From NCBI RefSeq assembly GCF_028596125.1, contig NZ_CP117229.1:1906001-1970000 (forward strand): a DNA stretch of 64,000 bases, read 5' to 3'. The notes under the pieces were generated by a model. It saw nothing but the letters and a program-made list of their open reading frames with translations. It was not told the origin of the DNA and searched no databases. Source of the DNA: Listeria innocua (GTDB lineage Bacteria; Bacillota; Bacilli; Lactobacillales; Listeriaceae). This document shows positions 19,390 through 27,924 of the stretch, piece by piece (within the stretch, counting starts at the first letter, position 1; each line of letters begins with the position of its first letter). The position numbers and the translations under genes were made by a program.

Positions 19390-20700
19390 CTATAATGAAA
19401 GATCATTTTGTACTAAATTTTCATAAGTTTCGCGGGCAACGATTAATTTATCCATTCCGTTTTCCACAAAAACTACTGGTGGTCGTGGAATCCGGTTATA
19501 ATTACTTGCCATCGCATAACCGTAAGCACCGGTACAAAATACTGCTAAAATTTCGCCAGCATCTGATTTTGGTAACGGTAAATCCCAAATTAACATATCA
19601 CCAGACTCACAACATTTTCCTGCAATAGCTACCGTTTCTTCAGCAACTTTTTCAGGATTGGCTGCAAGAACAGCATCGTAATGGGCATCATATAGAGCTG
19701 GGCGAATATTATCCGACATTCCGCCGTCTACTGCAATATAATTCCGAATACCCGGAACTTCTTTACGAGAGCCAACTTTATAAAGGGTTGTTCCAGCTTC
19801 ACCAACGAGCGAACGACCCGGTTCAATCCAAATTTCAGGAATAGCAATATCATTACTATTAGCAACATCACGCACTTCATCCATGATTTGACGCACATAT
19901 TCACTTGGTTCGAGTGGCTCATCTTCAGCAGTATAACGCACACCAAAACCACCGCCAAGATTAAGAACTTTGGAATCAAAACCGAGTGTTCCGTGCCATT
20001 CTACTAATTTATCCATAATTCGACGAGCTGCGAGTTTAAAACCAGTTGTTTCAAAAATTTGCGACCCAATATGACAATGAAGCCCAATTAAGTCAAATGA
20101 AGCACTTGCATGAAGCACTTGCTTAATTGCTTTTTCAGCCTGCCCGTTTGTAAGACCAAATCCAAATTTCGAATCATCTTGTCCAGTTAAAATATAATCA
20201 TGTGTATGAGCTTCAATACCTGGAGTCACGCGAATTAAAACAGCGGCTTTTTCATTTCGTTCTATTAATATATCTTCTAATAAACTAATTTCATAATAAT
20301 TATCAATAACAAAGCAACCAATCCCATAATCAAGCGCCATATGTATTTCTTCTGCACTTTTGTTATTTCCGTGAAAGTGAATTCTTTCAGGAGGGAAATT
20401 CGCTTTAATGGCTGTATAGAGTTCGCCGCCCGATACAACATCAAGAGACAAGCCTTCTTCCGCCATTAATTGGTAAATTGCTACAGCAGAAAACGCTTTA
20501 CTCGCATAAGCTACTTGGGCTTTTACACCCAACTCTTCAAAGGTTTTCTTAAATCCTCTTGCTCGGTCACGGATTAGCGCTACATCATAAACGTACAGCG
20601 GCGTACCATATTTTTCAGTAAGCTTTAAAGTGTCCACCCCTCCAATTTCGAGATGTCCTTCTGCATTTACATTCATTGTTCCAAGCCGTTCAAACGTCAC
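19390..20700 (-). CDS. lysA: Diaminopimelate decarboxylase
   Basis: PLP enzyme converting meso-diaminopimelate to L-lysine. The PLP lysine is in VAYASKAFS (about residue 63); HFHGNNKS, LHCHIGSQI, GGGFGVRY, EPGRSLVGEAG and the active-site CESGDML with GAYGYAMASNYNRIPRP are all present. 436 residues is normal. GTG start at 20700 follows AAGGTGGG. It has its own upstream region after the punA-side terminator and is followed closely by scpA. Confidence 0.97.
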   Translation of the reverse strand: MTFERLGTMNVNAEGHLEIGGVDTLKLTEKYGTPLYVYDVALIRDRARGFKKTFEELGVKAQVAYASKAFSAVAIYQLMAEEGLSLDVVSGGELYTAIKANFPPERIHFHGNNKSAEEIHMALDYGIGCFVIDNYYEISLLEDILIERNEKAAVLIRVTPGIEAHTHDYILTGQDDSKFGFGLTNGQAEKAIKQVLHASASFDLIGLHCHIGSQIFETTGFKLAARRIMDKLVEWHGTLGFDSKVLNLGGGFGVRYTAEDEPLEPSEYVRQIMDEVRDVANSNDIAIPEIWIEPGRSLVGEAGTTLYKVGSRKEVPGIRNYIAVDGGMSDNIRPALYDAHYDAVLAANPEKVAEETVAIAGKCCESGDMLIWDLPLPKSDAGEILAVFCTGAYGYAMASNYNRIPRPPVVFVENGMDKLIVARETYENLVQNDLSL

Positions 20701-20803
20701 GCCAATCCCACCTTTACATTATAGATTTTTTAAAGTTCTTTTATATAGTAGCATACTAAGAAGCCGAGCGACAATAACTATCTGAAAATATTATCAAATA
20801 CAT

Positions 20804-20863
20804 AAAAAACTCAGCCCATATTCATTATTTCTCGCTTCAGAAAATAACGAATTTGGACTGAGA
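20804..20863 (-). terminator. Terminator after the purine phosphorylase gene
   Basis: Minus strand long imperfect stem CTCAGTCCAAATTCGTTATTT / AAATAATGAATATGGGCTGAG ending in six T residues. Confidence 0.9.
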
Positions 20864-20879
20864 TTAGCTACCAATTATT

Positions 20880-21698
20880 TTAAGAAATTTTAGCAACAAT
20901 CGCTTTTACATATTGTAAAAACGTGCTACGAACTTGGTCAGTTGTTTCAATTACTTCTGTATGAGAAAGTGGTTGGTCGAGAATCCCCGCCGCCATATTC
21001 GTAATACAAGAAATACCAAGCACTCGTAATCCAGCGTGGTTAGCAACGATTACTTCTGGCACTGTCGACATTCCAACAGCATCTGCTCCAAGTGTTCTCA
21101 TCATTTGAATTTCAGCAGGTGTTTCGTATGTTGGACCGCTAAATCCAGCATATACACCTTCACGAATCGTTAAATTAAGTTCTTGTGCAATTAATCTAGC
21201 ATCGACACGTAACGCCAAGTTATAAGCTTCAGACATATCTGGGAAACGAGGACCAAAATGTTCGTCATTTGGTCCAATAAGTGGATTAGTACCAGTAAAG
21301 TTAATATGGTCAGAAATTAACATCAAGTCTCCAGCAGAATACAGTTCATTCACGCCACCAGCAGCATTAGTAACGATAAGTAATTCAACACCTAATTCTT
21401 TCATTACACGAACCGGGAAAGTAACATCTTGCATGGAATATCCTTCATAAAAATGGAAACGACCTTGCATTGCTACTACTTCTTTTCCTTCTAATTCACC
21501 AAAAACGAATTGCCCTGCATGACCTTCAACTGTAGAAACAGGAAAATGTGGAATCTCGCTGTATGATAGTTTTGTTGGGTTGTTTACTTCATCTGCTAAT
21601 ACACCTAGACCCGATCCAAGAATTAAACCAACCGTTGGCGCCCCAGGGTAATTTTCTCTAATTTTCGCAACAGCTTCATTTACTTTTTCTAAACTCAT
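20880..21698 (-). CDS. punA: Purine-nucleoside phosphorylase
   Basis: Phosphorolyses inosine/guanosine and deoxy forms to base plus (deoxy)ribose-1-phosphate. The 272-residue product has the PNP type I motifs GLILGSGLG (residues 25-33), the HAGQFVFGELEGKEVVAMQGRFHFYEGY block, TNAAGGVN and the substrate region TYETPAEIQMMRTLGADAVGMSTVPE. The trimeric-type length fits PupG/PunA rather than hexameric DeoD. It lies 18 bp after deoB on the same strand; the two steps are consecutive, and xerD-deoB-punA order matches Bacillus. Confidence 0.94.
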   Translation of the reverse strand: MSLEKVNEAVAKIRENYPGAPTVGLILGSGLGVLADEVNNPTKLSYSEIPHFPVSTVEGHAGQFVFGELEGKEVVAMQGRFHFYEGYSMQDVTFPVRVMKELGVELLIVTNAAGGVNELYSAGDLMLISDHINFTGTNPLIGPNDEHFGPRFPDMSEAYNLALRVDARLIAQELNLTIREGVYAGFSGPTYETPAEIQMMRTLGADAVGMSTVPEVIVANHAGLRVLGISCITNMAAGILDQPLSHTEVIETTDQVRSTFLQYVKAIVAKIS

Positions 21699-21716
21699 TG
21701 TTGTTCCTCCTCTTTC

Positions 21717-22901
21717 CTATTTCAAATCTTTTAAGAAGCTTTTTCCGTATTCAGGCATTTTTACATCAAAATTGTCCGCTACTGTTGCACCAAGATCAGC
21801 AAAAGTTTGGCGTAATTCTAATTCAGAACCGCCGTTTTTAAAGCGCGGAGAGTATACAAGTAAAGGTACAAATTCACGAGTGTGGTCTGTTCCAGTGTAT
21901 GTTGGGTCATTTCCGTGATCGGCTGTAATAATCAAAAGATCGTCATCGGTTAATTTCTCCATCACTTCTACTAAGCGACCATCAAAATCAACAAGTGCGT
22001 CCGCATAACCTTGAGGATCGCGACGGTGACCAAATAGTGCATCAAAGTCAACTAAATTAAGGAAACTCATACCATTAAAATCTTTATCTAACACATCGAT
22101 AAATTGGTCCATTCCATCCATGTTTGATTTTGTACGGATAGATTCAGTTACACCTTCTCCGTCAAAAATGTCCGAAATTTTACCAATCGCAATGACATCT
22201 TTCCCACCATCTTTTAAAGCATCCATTACTGTTGGTTTAAAAGGTTTTAGGGCATAATCGTGACGGTTTGGAGTTCTGACAAACGCGCCAGGTTCACCAA
22301 CAAATGGACGAGCAATAATGCGACCAAGCATATACGGATCGTCTAATGTAATTTCACGACAGAATTCACAGATTTCATATAGCTCTTCTAAAGGAACAAC
22401 ATCTTCATGCGCAGCGATTTGTAATACAGAGTCAGCAGAAGTGTACACAATTAGCGCACCTGTTTTCACATGTTCTTCCCCAAGTTCCGCCATAATTTCT
22501 GTACCACTAGCAGGCTTGTTGCCGATTACTTTACGACCTGTTTTTGCTTCAATTTGGTTGATTAAATCGTCTGGAAATCCATCAGGAAACACACGGAAAG
22601 GAGTATCAATATAAAGTCCCATAATTTCCCAGTGACCTGTCATTGTATCTTTTCCGTTAGAAGCCTCTTGCATTTTTGTATAATAAGCAAGTGGTTTTTC
22701 AGCTTTTTCAATTCCTTCGATTTCACGGATATTGGATAATCCTAATTTGCCCATTTCAGGCATTTTTAAGCCGCCAACGTGTTTTGCAATATGACCAAAT
22801 GTATCCACATCGAAGTCACCAAATTTAGCAGCATCTGGTGCTTCCCCAATACCAACTGAATCCATTACAATAACATGTACTCGTTTAAATTTATCTGGCA
22901 T
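21717..22901 (-). CDS. deoB: Phosphopentomutase
   Basis: Interconverts (deoxy)ribose-1- and -5-phosphate. Alkaline-phosphatase-superfamily metal motifs are visible: [15 protein letters not shown] at the start, GHWEIMG, and the C-terminal [25 protein letters not shown]. The 394-residue length is normal. It sits between xerD (28 bp upstream) and punA, forming a nucleoside salvage pair whose product feeds deoC at 59.4 kb or the pentose phosphate pathway. Confidence 0.97.
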   Translation of the reverse strand: MPDKFKRVHVIVMDSVGIGEAPDAAKFGDFDVDTFGHIAKHVGGLKMPEMGKLGLSNIREIEGIEKAEKPLAYYTKMQEASNGKDTMTGHWEIMGLYIDTPFRVFPDGFPDDLINQIEAKTGRKVIGNKPASGTEIMAELGEEHVKTGALIVYTSADSVLQIAAHEDVVPLEELYEICEFCREITLDDPYMLGRIIARPFVGEPGAFVRTPNRHDYALKPFKPTVMDALKDGGKDVIAIGKISDIFDGEGVTESIRTKSNMDGMDQFIDVLDKDFNGMSFLNLVDFDALFGHRRDPQGYADALVDFDGRLVEVMEKLTDDDLLIITADHGNDPTYTGTDHTREFVPLLVYSPRFKNGGSELELRQTFADLGATVADNFDVKMPEYGKSFLKDLK

Positions 22902-22929
22902 ATTTACTCATCCTTTTCAACTTTATTTT

Positions 22930-23823
22930 TTAAGCGCGCGGGTGAAATTGTTTGTAAACATCTTTAAGCCGCAGTTTTGTTACATGGGTATAAATTTGTG
23001 TGGTGGAGATGTCGGCGTGGCCAAGAAGCTCTTGCACCGACCTTAAATCAGCCCCGTTTTCAAGTAAATGAGTAGCAAATGAATGACGCAATGTATGCGG
23101 TGTAATCGGCTTTTCGATGCCCGACTCCTTCGCGATTCCTTTTAAAATTTTCCAGAATCCTTGTCTTGTCAGTCCTTGCCCGTGGTGATTTAAGAACACA
23201 AAATCATTCCGGTATTTCGGTCTTCTAAGTTTAGGTCTTGCTTCTTCTAAATATTGTTCCAACACAGTGGTTGCTGTTTTTCCAAGCGGGATAATTCGTT
23301 CTTTATCACCTTTACCAATCGTTTGAATAAAGCCCATTTGAAGATGTAAATCATCCATTTTAAGCTTTACAAGTTCGGTTACACGAAGCCCCGTCGCGTA
23401 TAAAATTTCTAGCATCGCTTGGTCTCTGAGTCCGAGCGGAGTGCTAGTATCTGATGAACTAAGTAATTTTTCTACATCATCTAAGTTTAAAACTTTTGGT
23501 AGGCTTTGCGCTTGTTTTGGCGTTTCAATTTGAATCATTGGATCGTGCGACATTTTTCCATCATGCATTAAATAATGAAAAAAAGATCGCAATGAAGCAA
23601 TATATCGTGCTACGCTTCTTGGTGATTTTCCTTCTTTTCTAGCAAATGCCATGAATCCAACTATATCGTTTCGTTCGAGTGTATCCGGGTCCGTTAAAGT
23701 TCTAGAGGTATCCATGTATGAAACAAAATAGTGTAAATCTCGTTCGTAAGCTTTTATTGTATTCGCGGATAAGCCTTTCTCTACAATTAAAAAGTGTAAA
23801 AAATCATCAATCAAATCATTCAT
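22930..23823 (-). CDS. xerD: Tyrosine recombinase XerD
   Basis: Resolves chromosome dimers at dif with XerC. 297 residues: N-terminal SAM-like core-binding domain (about 1-85) and the catalytic domain with ATGLRVTELVKL (first catalytic Arg), HTLRHSFATHLLENGADLRSVQELLGH (H-x-x-R and H/W) and the nucleophile Tyr in TTQIYTHV. I start at 23823, 8 nt after GGAGG; a reading to 23838 is less likely. The fur-xerD-deoB-punA order matches Bacillus, which favours XerD over XerC/CodV. Confidence 0.95.
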   Translation of the reverse strand: MNDLIDDFLHFLIVEKGLSANTIKAYERDLHYFVSYMDTSRTLTDPDTLERNDIVGFMAFARKEGKSPRSVARYIASLRSFFHYLMHDGKMSHDPMIQIETPKQAQSLPKVLNLDDVEKLLSSSDTSTPLGLRDQAMLEILYATGLRVTELVKLKMDDLHLQMGFIQTIGKGDKERIIPLGKTATTVLEQYLEEARPKLRRPKYRNDFVFLNHHGQGLTRQGFWKILKGIAKESGIEKPITPHTLRHSFATHLLENGADLRSVQELLGHADISTTQIYTHVTKLRLKDVYKQFHPRA

Positions 23824-23936
23824 AAGCATTTCCTCCACAAATCCTATTCTACCATGTTCCTTCCTCAGTGAAAACGTTTAAGCGATGAAAAAAACTTATA
23901 ATACTTTTCGCACAATTCAGTCCATCTTTTTTGCCA

Positions 23937-23970
23937 ATAAAAAAAGTTTGAGATATATAATCCCAAACTC
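23937..23970 (-). terminator. Terminator after fur
   Basis: Minus strand stem GTTTGGGA / TCTCAAAC with a T run; it starts at the fur stop codon. Confidence 0.82.
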
Positions 23971-24427
23971 AACTATTATTTTTTTTAGATTTTTGTCTGC
24001 AATCTGCGCAAATCCCTTGGAAAGTTAAACGATGATCTTTTACAAGGAAATTCCATTTTGATTCCACGATTTTTTCTACATCTTCTAGTAAATCTTCTTG
24101 AATTTCTTCCACAGATCCACATTCCAAGCAAACAAGATGATGATGGAAATGTTTGGCGCCTTCTTGTCTCAAGTCATAACGAGATACACCGTCACCAAAA
24201 TTAATTTTATCTACCACGCGTAGTTCGGTTAAAAGCTCTAACGTTCTGTAAACTGTTGCTAGGCCAGTGTCAGGCGCAATATCTTTCACACGCAAGAAAA
24301 CTTCCTCAGCACTTAAATGATCTTTTTCATTTTCCAGTAAAACGCGAACAGTAGCTTCTCGCTGTGGGGTTAATTTATAACTAGCATCATGAAGTTGTGC
24401 TTTAATGCGTCCAATACGACCTTCCAT
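23969..24427 (-). CDS. fur: Ferric uptake regulator Fur
   Basis: Iron-responsive repressor. The 152-residue product has the winged-helix domain (LTPQREATVRVLLENEKDHLSAEEVFLRVKDIAPDTGLATVYRTLELL) and the C-terminal metal/dimer domain with HFHHHLVCLECGSVEEI and a second Cys pair CADCRQ, the structural zinc site. Start at 24427 (MEGRIGRIK) is set by GGGAGGAA 8 nt upstream; a longer reading to 24535 would run through the operator region. A perfect PerR box lies upstream. The fhu genes immediately upstream and beyond carry Fur boxes, so the regulator sits beside its likely targets. Confidence 0.95.
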   Translation of the reverse strand: MEGRIGRIKAQLHDASYKLTPQREATVRVLLENEKDHLSAEEVFLRVKDIAPDTGLATVYRTLELLTELRVVDKINFGDGVSRYDLRQEGAKHFHHHLVCLECGSVEEIQEDLLEDVEKIVESKWNFLVKDHRLTFQGICADCRQKSKKNNS

Positions 24428-24464
24428 TATGGTTCCTCCCTTAGTTGCGATAACAAGTTGTCGT

Positions 24465-24490
24465 TCTAAATTATCATCATTATCATTTAA
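24465..24490 (-). promoter_or_regulatory. Possible second iron/peroxide operator before fur
   Basis: Minus strand GATAATGATGATAAT around 24472-24486 gives Fur/PerR-like half-sites (GATAAT repeated), between the PerR box and the fur start. Not a full palindrome. Confidence 0.35.
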
Positions 24491-24503
24491 CAATAAATAC
24501 AGT

Positions 24504-24518
24504 TTATAATAATTATAA
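24504..24518 (-). promoter_or_regulatory. PerR box upstream of fur
   Basis: TTATAATAATTATAA matches the 7-1-7 PerR consensus TTATAATNATTATAA at every position. It lies about 80 bp before the fur start, probably overlapping the promoter (a possible TTGAAC -35 lies just upstream on the minus strand). fur control by PerR is known in Bacillus. Confidence 0.8.
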
Positions 24519-24668
24519 TTAAAATGCAAGTTCAAAATCCACTTATCACTTTAAAAATGGCACCTAGACAATTCCTATTCCTTATGTTTACTAAGATAGC
24601 ACAAAAGCAATAGGCTGTCTACAATGATTATCAATTACTAGTTAATTTCTCGTTATTAATAATAATTA

Positions 24669-25691
24669 TTATTTAGCTTTAGCAAGAAGAAACAAGAAGT
24701 ACGGGGCTCCAATGATTGCGACAACAATTCCCGCAAAGATTTCGGAAGGTTGAATAATCAAGCGGCCAATCGTATCAGCGAGTAGTAACAATAGCCCCCC
24801 TGATAAAGCCGCCGTAACCATTACCCAACGATGCGCTGAGCCAACAAGTTTTCTAGCAATGTGAGGGCCTATTAAACCAATAAATGCAATCCCGCCGCTA
24901 ACAGAGACACAAGCGGCTGCTAAACCAACCGCTACTATTAATAGAACAAATTTTTCGCGTTCCACTCGGACACCTAGCCCGGTTGCCACTTGATCGCCAA
25001 ATGACAGCACATCGAGCGTTTTTACTTTCATAAAAGCAATCGCTCCGAGCACAATCAACCACGGCAAAAGCGCATAAACATATTGCCAACTCGAAGCCCA
25101 GATATTTCCAGCCATCCATTCAGCATAACGCTGGTAATTTTGCGGATCAAGTCGAACAGTCAAGAGCGTAATCAAAGCAGCAATCGCAGCTGCAACAGCA
25201 ATCCCTGTAAGTAACAAACGATTAGGAAGTAACCCCTCACTCCTACTATAAGAAAGCCCATATACAACAAATGCCGTTAAAATAGCTCCGACAAATCCAA
25301 TAAATGGCATAAATAAAACCGGTACATCCATTGTTGAGGGAAAGAAGGAAATATAAAGCATAACTGCCAAACCTGCTCCGTTATTAATCCCAAGAATCCC
25401 CGGATCAGCCAGCCCATTTCCAGAAATACCTTGTAAAATCGTTCCCGAAACCGCAAGCCCAGCACCAACTAAAAGCGCAATAACAATACGCGGCAACCGA
25501 AATTCCGAGACAATCAGTTGCGTTCCCGCATCCGCCATTCCAAAGAAAGACTTAATCACTTCTATAAAAGGTAATTTCGAATACCCAGCATTGACACTAT
25601 ATGTAAATGTACAAAATATAAGCACACTTAAAATAATTAACGTCCAAATACGCCGCGATTTCTTTCGTTTTTCAGCAACAGTCATATACAT
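24669..25691 (-). CDS. fhuG: Ferrichrome ABC transporter permease FhuG
   Basis: FecCD-family permease for iron-hydroxamate import. 340 residues with about nine to ten hydrophobic helices; conserved GAGLAVSGTILQGISGNGLADPGILGINNGAGLAV near residues 75-110 and GGIAFIGLIGPHIARKLVGSAHRW, the ATPase-coupling loop. Its ATG overlaps the fhuB stop (TAATG), so it is translationally coupled; AAGGAGG lies 8 nt upstream. Second gene of the fhuBG transcript. Confidence 0.93.
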   Translation of the reverse strand: MYMTVAEKRKKSRRIWTLIILSVLIFCTFTYSVNAGYSKLPFIEVIKSFFGMADAGTQLIVSEFRLPRIVIALLVGAGLAVSGTILQGISGNGLADPGILGINNGAGLAVMLYISFFPSTMDVPVLFMPFIGFVGAILTAFVVYGLSYSRSEGLLPNRLLLTGIAVAAAIAALITLLTVRLDPQNYQRYAEWMAGNIWASSWQYVYALLPWLIVLGAIAFMKVKTLDVLSFGDQVATGLGVRVEREKFVLLIVAVGLAAACVSVSGGIAFIGLIGPHIARKLVGSAHRWVMVTAALSGGLLLLLADTIGRLIIQPSEIFAGIVVAIIGAPYFLFLLAKAK

Positions 25692-26716
25692 TATAAGTTC
25701 CTCCTTTCTTTACGAGCTACATATAGGAAGAAAGGAACCCCAATTAATGCAAAAATAACACTAATTGGCGTTTCGTACGGAGGATTAATCGTTCGGGCAA
25801 CAATATCTGCCGCTAAAGTCAAAAACGCCCCAACTACAGCCGAACAAGGAATAATAAAGCGATAATCCACCCCGACTAAAAAACGTACCAAATGCGGCAC
25901 AATCAATCCGATAAAGCCAACCGGACCAACAACTGAAACTGCAAGTCCTGCTAAAATTAAAACAACTACCATCGAAGCTATTTTAACAAAAGTCGTTTTT
26001 TCACCAAGGCCAACTGCAATATCATCACCTAAACTTAAAATCGTAATTGATTTGCTTAATAAAATTGCCGCAATAAGCGCACCGAGTAACCACGGCCAAA
26101 TTGCCGCAAGCTGACTCCATTTCACACCAGCGACGCCTCCCGCATACCAAAACGCCAAATCTTGACTCAGCTGAAAATAGATCGCAAGCCCTTCACTAAG
26201 CGCCGTAAGAAGCGAACTCACCGCTGCCCCCGCAAGTACTAATCGTGTAGGAGACATCGCACTTCCAGCAATGGAACTTACTCCAAAAACCAAGAACGCT
26301 CCAATCGCTGCACCAACAAAAGAAAATATAATTAGCGAGTTATAACTAAGCCATGGCATAAAAGCAAAACACACAGCTACCATAAACGTCGATCCAGCAT
26401 TCAGTCCAAGCAAACCAGAATCAGCCAGTGGATTGCGCGTAATCCCTTGCATAATTGCTCCTGCCACCGCAAAAGCTGCTCCAATCGCCATATCAGCTAT
26501 CACACGAGGAACTCGCAAACTCCGAATAATCTGATGCTGTGTGTCCGAACTATTATAATGAAAAAGCGCGTCCCAAACCGTGCTCAAATTAATATTAGCC
26601 GCCCCTACTGCAATCCCGAATAACGCTAGAATAAGAAGCAACAAAATCCCACCCGAAAGTATGAATATAGCAACAGTCGGTCTTGTATTCATTTTTATCT
26701 GTTTTGACTTATCCAT
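25691..26716 (-). CDS. fhuB: Ferrichrome ABC transporter permease FhuB
   Basis: First permease of the hydroxamate siderophore importer, FecCD family. 341 residues; GAAFAVAGAIMQGITRNPLADSGLLGLNAGSTFMV near residues 77-112 and VGPVGFIGLIVPHLVRFLVGVDYR match the family. Pairs with FhuG to form the channel, with FhuC as ATPase and FhuD as binding lipoprotein. Preceded by its own promoter with a perfect Fur box; overlaps fhuG by one base. Confidence 0.93.
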   Translation of the reverse strand: MDKSKQIKMNTRPTVAIFILSGGILLLLILALFGIAVGAANINLSTVWDALFHYNSSDTQHQIIRSLRVPRVIADMAIGAAFAVAGAIMQGITRNPLADSGLLGLNAGSTFMVAVCFAFMPWLSYNSLIIFSFVGAAIGAFLVFGVSSIAGSAMSPTRLVLAGAAVSSLLTALSEGLAIYFQLSQDLAFWYAGGVAGVKWSQLAAIWPWLLGALIAAILLSKSITILSLGDDIAVGLGEKTTFVKIASMVVVLILAGLAVSVVGPVGFIGLIVPHLVRFLVGVDYRFIIPCSAVVGAFLTLAADIVARTINPPYETPISVIFALIGVPFFLYVARKERRNL

Positions 26717-26758
26717 CTGTACATGTTCCTTCCATCTAAATTATCCGCTCATTTTTAG

Positions 26759-26773
26759 TGATAATAATTATCA
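26759..26773 (-). promoter_or_regulatory. Fur box of fhuBG
   Basis: TGATAATAATTATCA, a perfect 7-1-7 inverted repeat matching the Gram-positive Fur box, starting 12 bp downstream of the fhuBG -10 so that it covers the initial transcribed region. Confidence 0.88.
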
Positions 26774-26785
26774 ATCGCAAAGAAA

Positions 26786-26814
26786 ATTATATCAATATCA
26801 TTCACTAAGCGCAA
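26786..26814 (-). promoter_or_regulatory. Promoter of fhuBG
   Basis: Minus strand TTGCGC (26809-26814), 17-bp spacer, consensus TATAAT (26786-26791). The -35 lies only 3 bp beyond the fhuD stop codon. Confidence 0.8.
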
Positions 26815-26817
26815 TCT

Positions 26818-27759
26818 TTAGTTGGATTCAAGTAACTTCTCGACAACAATATCCAACTGCCCTTCTACTGCTAAAGGATCATAATAAAACATCGTGTCAA
26901 AATCCATTTGATAGACATTTCCCGCTTTAAATGTCGGTAAATTTTTCCAAATTGGTGAGTTGGTTAAATCTTTTAATGTTTTCTCTCCGTCTTTAGCACT
27001 TCCAGAAGAGGTATTTGTCACAAACATTCTATCCGCTGCAAACTCAGGTAATACTTCTAATGAAATTTTTTGCCAGTCTTGTCCATCCAATACATCCGTT
27101 TGAATTTTAGCTGGTGCTTTCAGTTGTAAAGCATTATAAATCGCTTGACCTCCGCGCCCCATATTTTGCCCCATTACATAAAAATCTTTATCTTGAACTT
27201 CATAAATGCCCACCGTTTCATTCGGCTTTAATTTTCCTGCTAATTTTTCTCTGCTTTCCTTCGCTTTTTGATGAAATTTATCTAGCCAAGCTTCTCCAGC
27301 TTTCTTTTCACCAACTAAATCTGCAATTTGGCGCACATCTTCTTCCACATTTTTAGAAGTCGCGTACGGGATTAACACAGTTGGCGCAATTTTGGACATT
27401 TTTTCATATTCATCTTCTTTGGAAACAACAATTAAATCTGGTTTTAATTCTGCCACTTTTTCTGCTGAAACTGGATCACCGATATCTGTAATTCCTTCCA
27501 CTTTTCCTTTCAAAAACGGATTTTCGATTTGTTTCGCTCTAGCCCCAACTGGCTTTATCCCAAGCAAAACAATATTTCCTAGATATTCCGATGCCACAAT
27601 GCGTTTTGGATGTGCCGGAATTTCTACTTTCTTCCCATTTGCCATTGTATATGTACGCATTTCAACCTTGTCATTTCCTGCCGTTTTATCATCTCCACAA
27701 GCAGCTAAAACTACTGTAGTTAAAAGCATTAATACGAGTAAACTTAAACCTTTTTTCAA
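26818..27759 (-). CDS. fhuD: Ferrichrome-binding lipoprotein FhuD
   Basis: Substrate-binding lipoprotein of the siderophore importer. 313 residues: signal peptide MKKGLSLLVLMLLTTVVLAAC with lipobox LAAC, then a periplasmic-binding-protein type III fold (HPKRIVASEYLGNIVLLGIKPVGAR, VAELKPDLIVVS, and NLPTFKAGNVYQMD near the end). TTG at 27759 gives this signal peptide and has AGGAGGGG 5-6 nt upstream; a longer reading to 27786 would disrupt it. Divergent from fhuC. Confidence 0.93.
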   Translation of the reverse strand: MKKGLSLLVLMLLTTVVLAACGDDKTAGNDKVEMRTYTMANGKKVEIPAHPKRIVASEYLGNIVLLGIKPVGARAKQIENPFLKGKVEGITDIGDPVSAEKVAELKPDLIVVSKEDEYEKMSKIAPTVLIPYATSKNVEEDVRQIADLVGEKKAGEAWLDKFHQKAKESREKLAGKLKPNETVGIYEVQDKDFYVMGQNMGRGGQAIYNALQLKAPAKIQTDVLDGQDWQKISLEVLPEFAADRMFVTNTSSGSAKDGEKTLKDLTNSPIWKNLPTFKAGNVYQMDFDTMFYYDPLAVEGQLDIVVEKLLESN

Positions 27760-27777
27760 ATGAACCCCTCCTGTAAC

Positions 27778-27792
27778 TGATAACAATTCTCA
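27778..27792 (-). promoter_or_regulatory. Fur box of fhuD
   Basis: TGATAACAATTCTCA, a 7-1-7 Fur box with two deviations from perfect symmetry, immediately downstream of the fhuD -10. Confidence 0.8.
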
Positions 27793-27795
27793 GTT

Positions 27796-27824
27796 AGTAT
27801 AGCAACTTTGTTCTTAAAGTGCAA
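27796..27824 (-). promoter_or_regulatory. Promoter of fhuD
   Basis: Minus strand TTGCAC (27819-27824), 17-bp spacer, TATACT (27796-27801). Confidence 0.78.
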
Positions 27825-27846
27825 ATCCTCTCTGACAAAGTATCAC

Positions 27847-27875
27847 TTGCATCTTTAACGTAAAAACTCTATACT
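27847..27875 (+). promoter_or_regulatory. Promoter of fhuC
   Basis: TTGCAT (27847-27852), 17-bp spacer, TATACT (27870-27875), divergent from the fhuD promoter. Confidence 0.78.
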
Positions 27876-27882
27876 TAACCAT

Positions 27883-27897
27883 TGAGAATGATTATCA
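27883..27897 (+). promoter_or_regulatory. Fur box of fhuC
   Basis: TGAGAATGATTATCA, matching TGANAATNATTNTCA, immediately downstream of the fhuC -10 and before its ribosome-binding site. Confidence 0.88.
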
Positions 27898-27924
27898 CCT
27901 TAACTTTAAATTGGAGCGATGAAA

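Noticed and set aside
24640-24668. Another Fur box downstream of fhuG
   Set aside because: The AT palindrome AATAATAATTATTATT and a TGATTATCA half-site nearby are not a proper 7-1-7 box, and no promoter was found.
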